A program made the translations under genes and the position numbers. Shown piece after piece: positions 36,263-44,474 of a stretch of DNA of 64,000 nt (within the stretch, counting starts at the first letter, position 1; each line of letters begins with the position of its first letter). Origin of the DNA: Haloarcula sp. DT43 (GTDB taxonomy: Archaea; Halobacteriota; Halobacteria; Halobacteriales; Haloarculaceae). The DNA lies in NCBI RefSeq assembly GCF_037078405.1, contig NZ_JAYMGZ010000001.1, positions 744,001 through 808,000 of the forward strand, written 5' to 3'. The notes beneath the pieces were generated by a model. It did not search any database. It was not told the DNA's origin and saw only the letters and a program-made list of their open reading frames with translations.

Positions 36263-37444
36263 TCAGAACCGTTCGCTCATCGCCGCCAGCCCGGCGTTCG
36301 CGTCGACGGCCGCGCCCTGCTCACCGAGCGCGTTGCCAAGCGCCGCGAGCAGGTAGCTGACGTTCTTGCGGCGCGCGGAGTGGCCCATGCAGCCGATACG
36401 CCAGACGTCGCCCTCCAGCGCGCCCAGGCCGCTGGCGATTTCGAGGTCGTACTCGTCCAGCAGGTGCTGGATGACCGCGTCGTCGTCGACGCCGTCGGGG
36501 ACGCGGACGGTGTTCAGGCTCGGGAGCCAGAACTCCTCGGGGGCGTTCATCTCCAGTCCCATCCCTTCGACGCCGGCTTTCAGCGCACTAGCGACGCGCA
36601 GGTGCCGGTCCCAGCGGTTCTCGATGCCTTCCTCGGCGACGAGTCGGAGCGCCTCACGGAGCGCGTACACGTTCGTAATCGGGGCCGTGTGGTGGTAGGC
36701 CCGCTCCTCGCCCCAGTACCCCTCCAGCAGGGAGAGGTCGAGGTACCACGACCGGGGGTCCTCCTCGCGCGCGAGGACCTTGTCCATCGCGTCGTCGTTG
36801 AGGGTCAGCGGGCTCGCGCCCGGCGGACAGGAGAGGCACTTCTGGGGGCCGGCGTAGGCCACGTCGATGTCCCACTCGTCGACGCGGAGTTCGACGCCGC
36901 CCAGCGAGGTCACGGTGTCGGCGACGACCAGCGCGTCGTTCGCGTGGGCGATGTCGGTCAGTTCGGGCACCGACGGCTGGAGGACGCCGGTGCTGGTCTC
37001 GGCGTGGACGAACCCGAACACGTCCGGGCTGTGTTCGTCGAAGGCGGCTTCGACCGCGGCGGGGTCCAGCGGCCGACCCCACGGTGCGTCGACGGTGACG
37101 ACCTCGCCGCCCGCCCGCTCGGCCATGCTCGCCATCCGGTCGCCGAAGTAGCCGTTGGTCGGAACGAGCATCGTATCGCCCGGCTCGACGACGTTCCCGA
37201 TGGCCGCCTCCATCGCCGCGGAGCCGGTTCCGGAGACCGGAATCGTCCACTTGTTGTCCGTTCGGAACGTGTACCGCAGCAACTCCTGGACCTCGTCCAT
37301 GATTTCGACGAACGAGGGGTCGAGGTGGCCGACCAGCGGCGTGCTCATCGCCCTGAGTACGCGCGGGTGCACGTCGCTCGGGCCGGGACCCATCAGTGTT
37401 CGGTCCGGCGTTGTCAACTCACCGACAGCAGGTGGCTCGTCCAT
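36263..37444 (-). CDS. class V aminotransferase (serine/alanine-glyoxylate aminotransferase-like)
   Basis: The product has 393 residues. It is a PLP enzyme of the serine-pyruvate / alanine-glyoxylate family, transferring amino groups between alanine or serine and glyoxylate. Seen: the N-terminal 'LMGPGPSDVHPRVLRAM', the cofactor region 'VSGTGSAAMEAAIGN', 'VVADTVTSLGGVELRVDEW', and the PLP Lys202 in 'YAGPQKCLSCPPG'. The C-terminal 'WRIGCMGHSARRKNV' contains the Arg expected to bind the carboxylate. It might act in glyoxylate disposal, perhaps tied to malate synthase elsewhere in the window (inference). Confidence 0.9.
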   Translation of the reverse strand: MDEPPAVGELTTPDRTLMGPGPSDVHPRVLRAMSTPLVGHLDPSFVEIMDEVQELLRYTFRTDNKWTIPVSGTGSAAMEAAIGNVVEPGDTMLVPTNGYFGDRMASMAERAGGEVVTVDAPWGRPLDPAAVEAAFDEHSPDVFGFVHAETSTGVLQPSVPELTDIAHANDALVVADTVTSLGGVELRVDEWDIDVAYAGPQKCLSCPPGASPLTLNDDAMDKVLAREEDPRSWYLDLSLLEGYWGEERAYHHTAPITNVYALREALRLVAEEGIENRWDRHLRVASALKAGVEGMGLEMNAPEEFWLPSLNTVRVPDGVDDDAVIQHLLDEYDLEIASGLGALEGDVWRIGCMGHSARRKNVSYLLAALGNALGEQGAAVDANAGLAAMSERF

Positions 37445-37683
37445 ATCACGTGTTACTCGATGACTGGATTGTAAATGCCGCGGTCAGTTCTCTGGCGGCC
37501 ACGTGGCCCCGATAGGCAGGCGGTTCGCATAACTATCTCCCAATTGTCACTCCCACGGTGGGGAACTCCTCGCTGCCCCTACCCGTACCCATAATCGCAA
37601 CCGCAGGACGGCGGCGACCTGTAATCCGTGAACTATCTGCCCTGTTTTTATCCTCGTCCTGCAAAGGAGGTGTGTGGTCGTCG

Positions 37684-37833
37684 ATGGGATTGTTCGATAA
37701 CGCTGCGTCCCCTGGGGAGGAACCGAGACGCCGGTACACCTGTCTGGTGTGTCGGGCGTCGTTCGACGTTCAGTACCACTCCTGTCCGGACTGCGGTGCG
37801 TACGACATCCGCCGGACGAAGTGGCTCAAGTAG
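37684..37833 (+). CDS. small zinc-ribbon protein (49 aa)
   Basis: The product has 49 residues (ATG at 37684). Two CxxC pairs, 'YTCLVCRASFDVQY' and 'CPDCGAYDIRR', form a zinc ribbon. It has the size and composition of widespread small haloarchaeal zinc fingers of unknown role. It lies 121 bp upstream of the aldo/keto reductase gene on the same strand; the 239 bp before it hold no gene. Confidence 0.65.
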   Translation: MGLFDNAASPGEEPRRRYTCLVCRASFDVQYHSCPDCGAYDIRRTKWLK

Positions 37834-37954
37834 CCCCCGGCGTCCACGTTGGCACGTCCACCGGACCGCCTGCTATCGGGCTACACGCCCTTTTTTGCCC
37901 GGAGTGTTGTCCCGTACCACAGCCACCAAGTAACCGCCGGCAGTACGGTCGGAC

Positions 37955-38944
37955 GTGAACCGACGACAGTTAGGTACGACGGGGTACGACGTGACAGATG
38001 TCGGACTGGGCACCTGGAACATCGGCGGCGACTGGGGCGACGTCTCCGAAGAGGAGGGCCGGGAGACGGTCCGGACCGCGCTCGACGCGGGCATCGACTT
38101 CGTCGACACCGCCGACGTGTACGGCGACGGCTTCAGCGAGCAGCGCATCGCCGAGGTACTCGACGAGCGCGGGGTCCGCGACGAGGTGACCGTCGCGACG
38201 AAGGCCGGCCGCCGGCTCGACCCGCACACCGCCGACCGCTACAACTACGACAACCTCTCGGAGCACGTCGACCGCTCGCGGGAGTACCTCGGGGTCGACT
38301 CGCTCGAACTCCTGCAACTGCACTGCCCGCCGACGGACGCCTACTACCAGCCCGAGACCTTCGACGCGCTGGCGCGGCTGCGAGACGAGGGGAAGGTCGA
38401 CCACTACGGCGTCAGCGTCGAGCGGGTCGAAGAGGCGCTGAAAGCCATCGAGTACCCGGGCGTCGAGACGGTCCAGATAATCTTCAACATGTTCCGCCAG
38501 CGGCCCGTGGAGCTGTTCTTCGAGGAGGCAAAGCGCCGCGACGTCGGCGTCATCGTTCGCGTCCCGCTGGCCTCCGGGCTCCTGACCGGCAACCTCTCGC
38601 GGGACATGGAGTTCCCCGAGAACGACCACCGGAACTTCAACATCGAGGGAGAGGCCTTCGACCGTGGCGAGACCTTCGCCGGTCTCCCGGTCGACGCGGG
38701 CTTCGACGCCGTCGACGAACTCCGCGACCACGTCCCCGAGCGGATGACGATGGCCCAGATGGCGCTGCGCTGGATTCTGGACCACGACGCGGTGTCGACG
38801 GTCATCCCCGGCTCGACCAATCCGGACCACGTCCAGGACAACGCGGCGGTCAGCGAGATGGCCCCGCTGTCGAACCAGGTCCACGGTGCGGTGCGTGACA
38901 TCTACGAGGAGCACGTCTTCGACGCGGTCCACCATCGCTGGTAA
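37955..38944 (+). CDS. aldo/keto reductase
   Basis: The product has 329 residues from a GTG at 37955. It is an NAD(P)H-dependent reductase of the AKR superfamily, TIM barrel. The tetrad can be read: Asp51 and Tyr56 in 'DTADVYG', Lys83 in 'VATKAGRR' and His123 in 'LQLHCPP'. The C-terminal cofactor-binding 'VIPGSTNPDHVQDNAA' is typical of the potassium-channel-beta-like group (AKR12/AKR11). Substrate unknown. Downstream is an 86-bp palindromic repeat and then a convergent HTH-10 gene. Confidence 0.9.
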   Translation: MNRRQLGTTGYDVTDVGLGTWNIGGDWGDVSEEEGRETVRTALDAGIDFVDTADVYGDGFSEQRIAEVLDERGVRDEVTVATKAGRRLDPHTADRYNYDNLSEHVDRSREYLGVDSLELLQLHCPPTDAYYQPETFDALARLRDEGKVDHYGVSVERVEEALKAIEYPGVETVQIIFNMFRQRPVELFFEEAKRRDVGVIVRVPLASGLLTGNLSRDMEFPENDHRNFNIEGEAFDRGETFAGLPVDAGFDAVDELRDHVPERMTMAQMALRWILDHDAVSTVIPGSTNPDHVQDNAAVSEMAPLSNQVHGAVRDIYEEHVFDAVHHRW

Positions 38945-38955
38945 CGCGTCGCGGC

Positions 38956-39041
38956 CTATAGTAACAATTGAAACGATTTACACACTGATCGCACTGCTCT
39001 CGTGCGATCAGGTGTGCATTGATTTTCAATGGCTACTATAG
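38956..39041. repeat. 86-bp imperfect palindrome, MITE-like
   Basis: The sequence begins CTATAGTAACAATTG and ends CAATGGCTACTATAG. When folded, the two 39-40 nt arms match at roughly 80 percent, with a near-perfect central part (CACA-CTGATCGCAC pairing with GTGCGATCAGGTGTG) around a 7-nt loop. Ends of the type TAGTA...TACTA flanked by TA suggest a TA-target element (IS630/Tc1-like) that left a small non-autonomous derivative. It lies 12 bp after the aldo/keto reductase stop, so it may also act as that gene's terminator. Confidence 0.55.
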
Positions 39042-39177
39042 TTCTCCCCCAGCAGAGCTTACGTGGGCCACAGCCGATTTTCGTCTCCTACGCGGTCGGA
39101 CGGTACGGCCTACGGGTACCTCGGTGTTGTCGTCGACGTGATACCAGAATGATATATTGTGCTCGCAGGCAGCGGGG

Positions 39178-39837
39178 TCAGTCGAAGCCGTCGAAGTCGA
39201 CGAACAGCGCGTCCTCGACGAGGGCGTCGGTCGCGCGCCTGAGCCGTTCTGAAGCGGCCTGGTGCGTGATGCCCAGTTCGTCCGCGAGTTCCGCCAGGCT
39301 CACCTCGCGGGGGACCTGGAAGTAGCCGCGGTCGGACGCCTCGGCGAGGATTTCGTACTGTGCGGACGTGAGCCCGTAGCGGCCCGCGGGGTCTTCGTCG
39401 AGTTCCCGTATCGACGACACATCGAACGCGAGGTTGTGTTCCGCACAGAAGTCGTGGGTCTTGGAGAACAGCGACCGGCGCGGATACAGCACGCGCAGTT
39501 TCCAGGCGGTCCCCTGGCCCACGGCGTCGAGAATCGTCGCCTCCGAGTTGGTGAGCATCTGGACGATGAGGTCGACGTGGTCGACCCACTCCATCCTGAA
39601 CAGCCACTCGTCCTCGAAGTCGCCCAGCAGTTCGACGTTGTCGACGGTGGGGTCGGCTCCGAGTGTCCGCTCGATGTCCTCGCGCTGACTCCCGCGGACC
39701 CACAGCATCGGCATGAGCGCGTCGTCACCGCTCGTGACGATTCGCTCGATTTCGAACTGCAGTTCCGGTAGCTGCTCCAGGGAATGGTTGAGCGCGAGGT
39801 CGCTGGCGGGAACCGTCCCGGAGACGATGGTGGGCAT
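39178..39837 (-). CDS. HTH-10 (bacterio-opsin activator type) transcription regulator
   Basis: The product has 219 residues from the ATG at 39837; the longer frame to 40053 overlaps a plausible plus-strand gene and is rejected. The N-terminal domain (about 1-150) is the sensor typical of this group ('LALNHSLEQLPELQFEIERI', 'RMEWVDHVDLIVQMLT'). The C-terminal HTH-10 domain reads 'LTSAQYEILAEASDRGYFQ', 'REVSLAELADELGITHQ', then 'SERLRRATDALVEDALF'. It converges with the aldo/keto reductase, with a palindromic repeat between. Targets unknown. Confidence 0.82.
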   Translation of the reverse strand: MPTIVSGTVPASDLALNHSLEQLPELQFEIERIVTSGDDALMPMLWVRGSQREDIERTLGADPTVDNVELLGDFEDEWLFRMEWVDHVDLIVQMLTNSEATILDAVGQGTAWKLRVLYPRRSLFSKTHDFCAEHNLAFDVSSIRELDEDPAGRYGLTSAQYEILAEASDRGYFQVPREVSLAELADELGITHQAASERLRRATDALVEDALFVDFDGFD

Positions 39838-39979
39838 GGATACCCGAACTGCGAGTGGCACGGTGGTATGTCTTTCCGTTGACTTATCCGGCCGGGTGTC
39901 ACGCGACCGCTTCCTCGCCCGGACGACTGCGTGTGCAAGCACGTCGGTGATGTCCGTCACGCCGGTAGCGACGACCGCA

Positions 39980-40225
39980 ATGTCTACTATCCAACTGACC
40001 GACGACGACATCGGCAAGACGGTCGTCACGAGCACCGGCGACGAGGTCGGCATCGTCAGCGGGTACCGGTACGGTACCGCCTACGTCGACCCCGACCCCA
40101 ACCTGAAAACGACGCTCGTGACGAAACTCGGCTGGGAGGACACCGACGACGACGGCTATCCGCTCCAGACCGAGGCCGTCGCCACGATTACCGACGAACA
40201 GATACGACTCAGCTCGGACCTGTAG
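39980..40225 (+). CDS. PRC-barrel-like small protein (81 aa)
   Basis: The product has 81 residues (ATG at 39980). The sequence reads as a single small beta barrel: 'DDDIGKTVVTSTGDEVGIVS', 'GTAYVDPDPNLKTTLV' and a final strand with 'VATITDEQIRL'. This matches the compact PRC-barrel type domains that are frequent in haloarchaea and in RimM/photosynthetic H subunits. The function of the free-standing form is unknown. It is divergent from the preceding HTH-10 gene and 87 bp from the copper-protein gene. Confidence 0.55.
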   Translation: MSTIQLTDDDIGKTVVTSTGDEVGIVSGYRYGTAYVDPDPNLKTTLVTKLGWEDTDDDGYPLQTEAVATITDEQIRLSSDL

Positions 40226-40312
40226 CTGTCGGAGGCCGAGTGTCGGGGTACCGCACCGCCACTAACTTTTCGCGGCCGGAGAACGACGGAGCCGTAGCGG
40301 AGACCGTCGTCG

Positions 40313-40660
40313 CTACTTGACCATCGCTTCACAGGCCTCGGCACACTCCGCCAGGACCTTCGCACAGGCCCGGCAGTGGTCGTGGTCGTGCTGTCGACAC
40401 TCCTCGGCACACTCCCGACAGACCGTCGCACAGAGTCCGGCCAGCGCCTCCCGGTGAGGGGACCCGCGTGCGAGGAGTTTGCAGTGAAGCGATGCGACGT
40501 CCGTCACGTCACGGCAGCGGCGGACACATTCGGTCATGCCGTCGCGTCCCGCACACTCGTCGGCACACCACTCGCACACTTCGACTGCTTGCCGACACAG
40601 GTCCAGGCACTCGCGTTCGCGCTCACTCAGATGCGTCGCCTCGGTGAGGGGTTGTGACAT
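40313..40660 (-). CDS. four-helix Cys-rich protein (DUF326, copper-storage Csp3-like)
   Basis: The product has 115 residues from the ATG at 40660. It has 14 Cys placed on helices in 'CLDLCRQAVEVCEWCADEC', 'CVRRCRDVTDVASLHC', 'LCATVCRECAEECR' and 'HCRACAKVLAECAEACEAM', along with His in 'HDHDHC'. The i/i+3/i+4 arrangement lining the inside of a four-helix bundle is that of cytosolic copper-storage proteins (Csp3). No signal peptide, so it acts in the cytoplasm. An inverted TCGCAT/ATGCGA repeat lies about 20-50 bp upstream. The copper role is inferred by family. Confidence 0.75.
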   Translation of the reverse strand: MSQPLTEATHLSERERECLDLCRQAVEVCEWCADECAGRDGMTECVRRCRDVTDVASLHCKLLARGSPHREALAGLCATVCRECAEECRQHDHDHCRACAKVLAECAEACEAMVK

Positions 40661-41140
40661 TGCAGTCGCTGTTACCGTCTCTCGCATACGACACTGTAGC
40701 TTGCATGCGAAAGTCAGCGCCGGGTCGCGGGAGCCTCGCGGCCGGCTCCGAGCCCGATGTCGTCGAACCGGCTCGGAGAACTAGTGCCGGGAGGGGAAAA
40801 CCCGGCTGACACCGTCCCGTACAGGGGAGCAGGGGACGGTGGGCGTCGGGAGAGTACGAGCACGCACCGTGCTCGCGTACGCTCCTCGCACCCATTCGGT
40901 GTTTGTTATACGGCTCTTACGCAGCGACACTGGGCAGACCGAGCGGCAGGGGGACACTAAATCCGCTCTGGCCGACGGCCGCTCCAGCCGGGTACCGCCA
41001 GCACATGCGCCGTCAACAGGTCCCCTGGCGGTCGGACACGGGGTTTGCGACCGACTACTCGACCGTTACCGAGTGGATACGTCGGGCTCGGACCGCCACG
41101 GTCCAGCCGACGAAGCCGCCCTCTGGCGGACGGCCGTACC
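40661..41140. other. 480-bp intergenic region, no supportable gene
   Basis: Only short overlapping frames without homology-like features are visible. A short imperfect hairpin ('gtacgagcacg ... tgctcgcgtac', about 40,850-40,880) could be a terminator for either side. I see no RNA gene. Confidence 0.35.
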
Positions 41141-41476
41141 TTACTCCTCCGTCGTGAGTTTCGGCCCGGGCTTCCAGGTGTTGCCTTCGAGAACGACGAG
41201 GTCGTACCGTTCGAGCACCTGGAGCGTATCGACGACCGCCTGGGCGTCGAAGGAGACGGTCATGTCCTCGGGCAGTTGCTGTGCAATCGCGCTGCGTGTC
41301 CCACCGTTCATCCGGACCACCGTGTCGAGCAACTGTTCGAGATCGTCCAGCAGCGAGACGAGCGATGTCGACCCATCGTCATCTGTTGCCAGTTTCGACA
41401 TGACTTCGTCGTAATTCCCGGAAATCTCCATCGATACCGATACGGTCTCGTCTTCGATGTCTTCTTCGTCTCCCAT
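41141..41476 (-). CDS. hypothetical acidic protein (111 aa)
   Basis: The product has 111 residues from the ATG at 41476. It starts with a very acidic stretch ('GDEEDIEDETVSVSMEIS') and then two amphipathic helical segments ('LVSLLDDLEQLLDTVVRM', 'DAQAVVDTLQVLERYDLVVL'). The last part resembles a winged-helix-like end ('YDLVVLEGNTWKPGPKL'), so it might be a small regulator or a scaffold protein. No Cys or membrane segment. It stands alone beside an AT-rich region. I do not recognise the family. Confidence 0.5.
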   Translation of the reverse strand: MGDEEDIEDETVSVSMEISGNYDEVMSKLATDDDGSTSLVSLLDDLEQLLDTVVRMNGGTRSAIAQQLPEDMTVSFDAQAVVDTLQVLERYDLVVLEGNTWKPGPKLTTEE

Positions 41477-41876
41477 AGAGGCAAATGTGTACACACTTGC
41501 AGAAATATGTTTCTATACCTGGAATGACGTGTGTATCTTGCCGTTGCTTCTCTGCAAAATAATTCCTAGAATATGGTTCCGAAATCGAAATTATGGTTAT
41601 AATTTGAGGGAATTAGGAATCAAAAATACTTAAATAACTCCATTTTGTGCCCAAACAAGCTGCATATATGGGTATAATTCTATAATTATCTCTCAGAGTG
41701 ATTAGATAGATGTATTTAATTTCTATTTGGGGATAACTCGTCACCTCCTTCTTATCGACGAACACCGCATACCACTGGGTCGCTCGAATGTTCCTCCAGC
41801 CGCAGTTCCGCCGTAGTCGCTCCGGAGTGGGATTCCCCGGGCAAACGCTTAATTGAAATCCGGCCCCAGACCGGGT
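41477..41876. other. AT-rich intergenic region before the acyl-CoA dehydrogenase gene
   Basis: About 400 bp without a gene. About 41,560-41,740 is strongly AT-rich for this genome and contains the inverted ATTCCTA/TAGGAAT pair about 60 bp apart. The last part includes a 'cttaattg' (about 41,849) that could serve as the TATA box for the ATG at 41877. An old insertion remnant is possible but no repeats at the borders are seen. Confidence 0.4.
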
Positions 41877-43040
41877 ATGATTGATTACTTCGGCCTCGGG
41901 GACGACCTCGGCGAGGAAGAGCGGCTGGTCCGTGACACGGCCCGCGACTTCGTCGAGAACGAGGTCAAGCCGGAGGTCGGACAGCACTGGCTTGACGGCA
42001 CGTTCCCGACGGAAATCATCGCCGAGATGGGCGACCTCGGCTTCTACGCCCCGAACCTCGACGGGTACGGACTGCCGGGCGTCAGCGAGACGGCGTACGG
42101 CCTCCTGATGCAGGAACTGGAGGCCGGCGACAGCGGCCTGCGCTCGATGGCCAGCGTCCAGGGCGCGCTCGTCATGTACCCGATTCACGCCTACGGCAGC
42201 GACGCCCAGAAGGAGGAGTGGCTGCCGGCGCTCGGCAGCGGCGAGCGGGTGGGCTGTTTCGGCCTGACGGAACCGGAACACGGGTCGGACCCGTCGGCGA
42301 TGGAGACGACGGCCGAGCGCGACGCCGACGGCTACGTCCTGAACGGCTCGAAGACCTGGATTACGAACGCGCCCATCAGCGACCTCGCGCTGGTCTGGGC
42401 GAAGGTCACGTCGGCCGACGACGACCCCGTCCAGGGCTTCCTGGTCGAGACCGACCGCGACGGCGTCACGACGACCGAAATCGACGGGAAGCTCTCGCTG
42501 CGTGCGTCGATTACGGGCGAGATACGCCTCCAGAACGTTCGCGTCCCCGAGGCGAACGTCCTGCCGGGCGTCGAGGGGATGAAGGGGCCGCTGTCCTGTC
42601 TCACGCAGGCCCGCTACGGCATCGCCTGGGGGACGGTCGGGGCCGCGATGGACTGTTTCGAGACCGCGCTGGAGTACGCCACCGACCGCGAGCAGTTCGG
42701 GCACCCCATCGCCGGCTACCAGCTCCAGCAGGAGAAGCTCGCGGAGATGGCGACGCAGATATCGCTGGGTCAGTTGCTCGCTCACCGACTCGCCGACCTG
42801 AAGGAGCGCGGCGACCTCCGCCCGGAGCAGGTGTCGATGGCCAAACGCAACAACGCGCGGATGGCCCGCGAGCAGTCGCGCGTGGCCCGCGAGATGCTCG
42901 GTGGCAACGGTATCACGGCAGATTACTCCCCGATGCGTCACCTGACGAACCTCGAAACCGTGTATACCTACGAAGGAACCCACGACATCCACTCGCTCAT
43001 CGTCGGGCATGACCTGACCGGCATCCCGGCGTTCGAGTAG
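41877..43040 (+). CDS. acyl-CoA dehydrogenase, glutaryl-CoA dehydrogenase-like
   Basis: The product has 387 residues from the ATG at 41877. It is an FAD-dependent acyl-CoA dehydrogenase. The FAD/substrate segments are 'CFGLTEPEHGSDPSAMET', 'NGSKTWITNAP' and 'REQFGHPIAGYQLQQEKLAEM'. The sequence 'SGLRSMASVQGALVMYPI' carries the Arg that binds the distal carboxylate in glutaryl-CoA dehydrogenase. The catalytic base is the Glu in 'TYEGTHDIHSLIVG', placed as in that enzyme. Together these favour oxidation (possibly decarboxylation) of a dicarboxyl-CoA such as glutaryl-CoA. It is the first of two plus-strand genes before a LarA-like gene, 81 bp apart. Confidence 0.85.
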   Translation: MIDYFGLGDDLGEEERLVRDTARDFVENEVKPEVGQHWLDGTFPTEIIAEMGDLGFYAPNLDGYGLPGVSETAYGLLMQELEAGDSGLRSMASVQGALVMYPIHAYGSDAQKEEWLPALGSGERVGCFGLTEPEHGSDPSAMETTAERDADGYVLNGSKTWITNAPISDLALVWAKVTSADDDPVQGFLVETDRDGVTTTEIDGKLSLRASITGEIRLQNVRVPEANVLPGVEGMKGPLSCLTQARYGIAWGTVGAAMDCFETALEYATDREQFGHPIAGYQLQQEKLAEMATQISLGQLLAHRLADLKERGDLRPEQVSMAKRNNARMAREQSRVAREMLGGNGITADYSPMRHLTNLETVYTYEGTHDIHSLIVGHDLTGIPAFE

Positions 43041-43121
43041 CGCGGTCCCGGCCGGGAGGCGCGCGTGCCTGCGGCCGGGTCCGACCCCGGTTTTTGTATA
43101 CCTCGGTGCTAACCGTTCGCT

Positions 43122-44420
43122 ATGGACTTCCCCGACCGAGGCGACGTGGACCACCTCATCGACCCACAGCCGCTGCCGGACTTCGCCCGCGTCCGCTACG
43201 AACCGGAGACCGACGCCGTAGCGGACCCGCCGGCCGCGGCCCGAACAGAACTCGACCGGCTCGACTTCGACGGGCTGGAGCCGGGTGCGACCGTCGCCGT
43301 CGCCGTCGGCAGCCGCGGCATCCACCGCATCGACGACGTCGCCGACGCCGTCGTCGCGGCGATACGTGACCGGGGGTTCGAGCCCGTCGTCGTCCCGGCG
43401 ATGGGGAGCCACGGTGGAGCGACGTCCGAGGGCCAGCGCGAGGTTCTGGAGAGTCTCGGCATCACGGAGTCGCGGCTCGACGCCGACATCGACGCCCGGA
43501 TGGACACCGAGCAGGTCGACACCGTCACGGTCGGCGATACGGCGATGCCGGTCCACGTCTCGACGGCGGCGCGGGCGGCCGACGCCGTGGTCGTCCTGAA
43601 CCGGGTGAAGCCACACACCAACTACAGCGGCCGCGTCGAGAGCGGCCTGACGAAGATGGCCGTCGTCGGGCTGGGCAAGCAACGCGGCGCGAAGGCGTTC
43701 CACTCGACCGCTATCGAGGCGGGCTACGCCGAGACGCTCGACGCCGCCCTCCCGGTCGTCGAAGCGGCCCTGCCGCTGGTCGGCGGCGTGGCGCTGGTCG
43801 AGAACTTCCACGAGGAGACGGCCCACATCGAGGCGATTCCGGCGGGGTCGTTCACCGACCGCGAGCCCGCCCTGCTGGAGCGGGCCTACGACGAGCTGGC
43901 GACGCTCCCGGTCGACGACATCGACCTGCTCGTCGTCGACGAACTCGGCAAAGACGTCTCCGGCGCGGGGATGGACACCAACGTCGTCGGCCGCTACCGC
44001 GTCCTCAACGCCCCGGACCCGGACGAGCCGGCCATCAATCTGCTGTACGCCCGTGGACTCACAGACGCCACGAAGGGCAACGGCATCGGTATCGGGCTGG
44101 CGGACGTCACCCGGAAAGCCGCTGTCGACCAGCTGGACCTGCGGAAGACGTACGCGAACGCGCTCACGAGCGGGTCGACGGCGAAGGCGAAGCTCCCGCT
44201 CGTCGCGCCGGACGACGAGTTCGCCGTCCGGACGGCGCTGTCGGCCCTCGGCGGGTACGACCCCGAGACCGTCCGCATCGTCTGGATTCGGAACACGCAG
44301 GACCTCTCGACGCTCCGCGTCTCCGAGCCGCTCGTCGAGGCCCTGCCGACCGCCGCCACCGTCACCGACCGGGTGTCACTCTCCTTCGCCGACGGCACGG
44401 CGTCGTTCACGCGCGATTGA
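43122..44420 (+). CDS. LarA-like (DUF2088) nickel-pincer racemase-family protein
   Basis: The product has 432 residues. The N-terminal DUF2088 domain and C-terminal LarA-like domain are visible. 'VAVGSRGIHRIDDVADAVV' and 'VPAMGSHGGATSEGQREVLE' match the segments that position the substrate in lactate racemase, while 'NRVKPHTNYSGRVESGLTK' is the conserved Lys/His-containing stretch. True LarA uses a nickel-pincer nucleotide bound at a Lys near 'KPHT'. Members of this broader group have other substrates, including other 2-hydroxy acids. It converges with the D-lactate dehydrogenase-type gene just 54 bp away, which supports a hydroxy-acid role. Confidence 0.75.
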   Translation: MDFPDRGDVDHLIDPQPLPDFARVRYEPETDAVADPPAAARTELDRLDFDGLEPGATVAVAVGSRGIHRIDDVADAVVAAIRDRGFEPVVVPAMGSHGGATSEGQREVLESLGITESRLDADIDARMDTEQVDTVTVGDTAMPVHVSTAARAADAVVVLNRVKPHTNYSGRVESGLTKMAVVGLGKQRGAKAFHSTAIEAGYAETLDAALPVVEAALPLVGGVALVENFHEETAHIEAIPAGSFTDREPALLERAYDELATLPVDDIDLLVVDELGKDVSGAGMDTNVVGRYRVLNAPDPDEPAINLLYARGLTDATKGNGIGIGLADVTRKAAVDQLDLRKTYANALTSGSTAKAKLPLVAPDDEFAVRTALSALGGYDPETVRIVWIRNTQDLSTLRVSEPLVEALPTAATVTDRVSLSFADGTASFTRD

Positions 44421-44474
44421 GAGACCAGTCGGCGTACCGGCCCGCCGCGAGTCGCCGGCCAGCGACTGCGCCCG

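Noticed and set aside
40850-40880. Short hairpin in the gap before the 111-aa gene as an RNA gene
   Set aside because: Imperfect arms and no promoter or conserved loop; at most a weak terminator.
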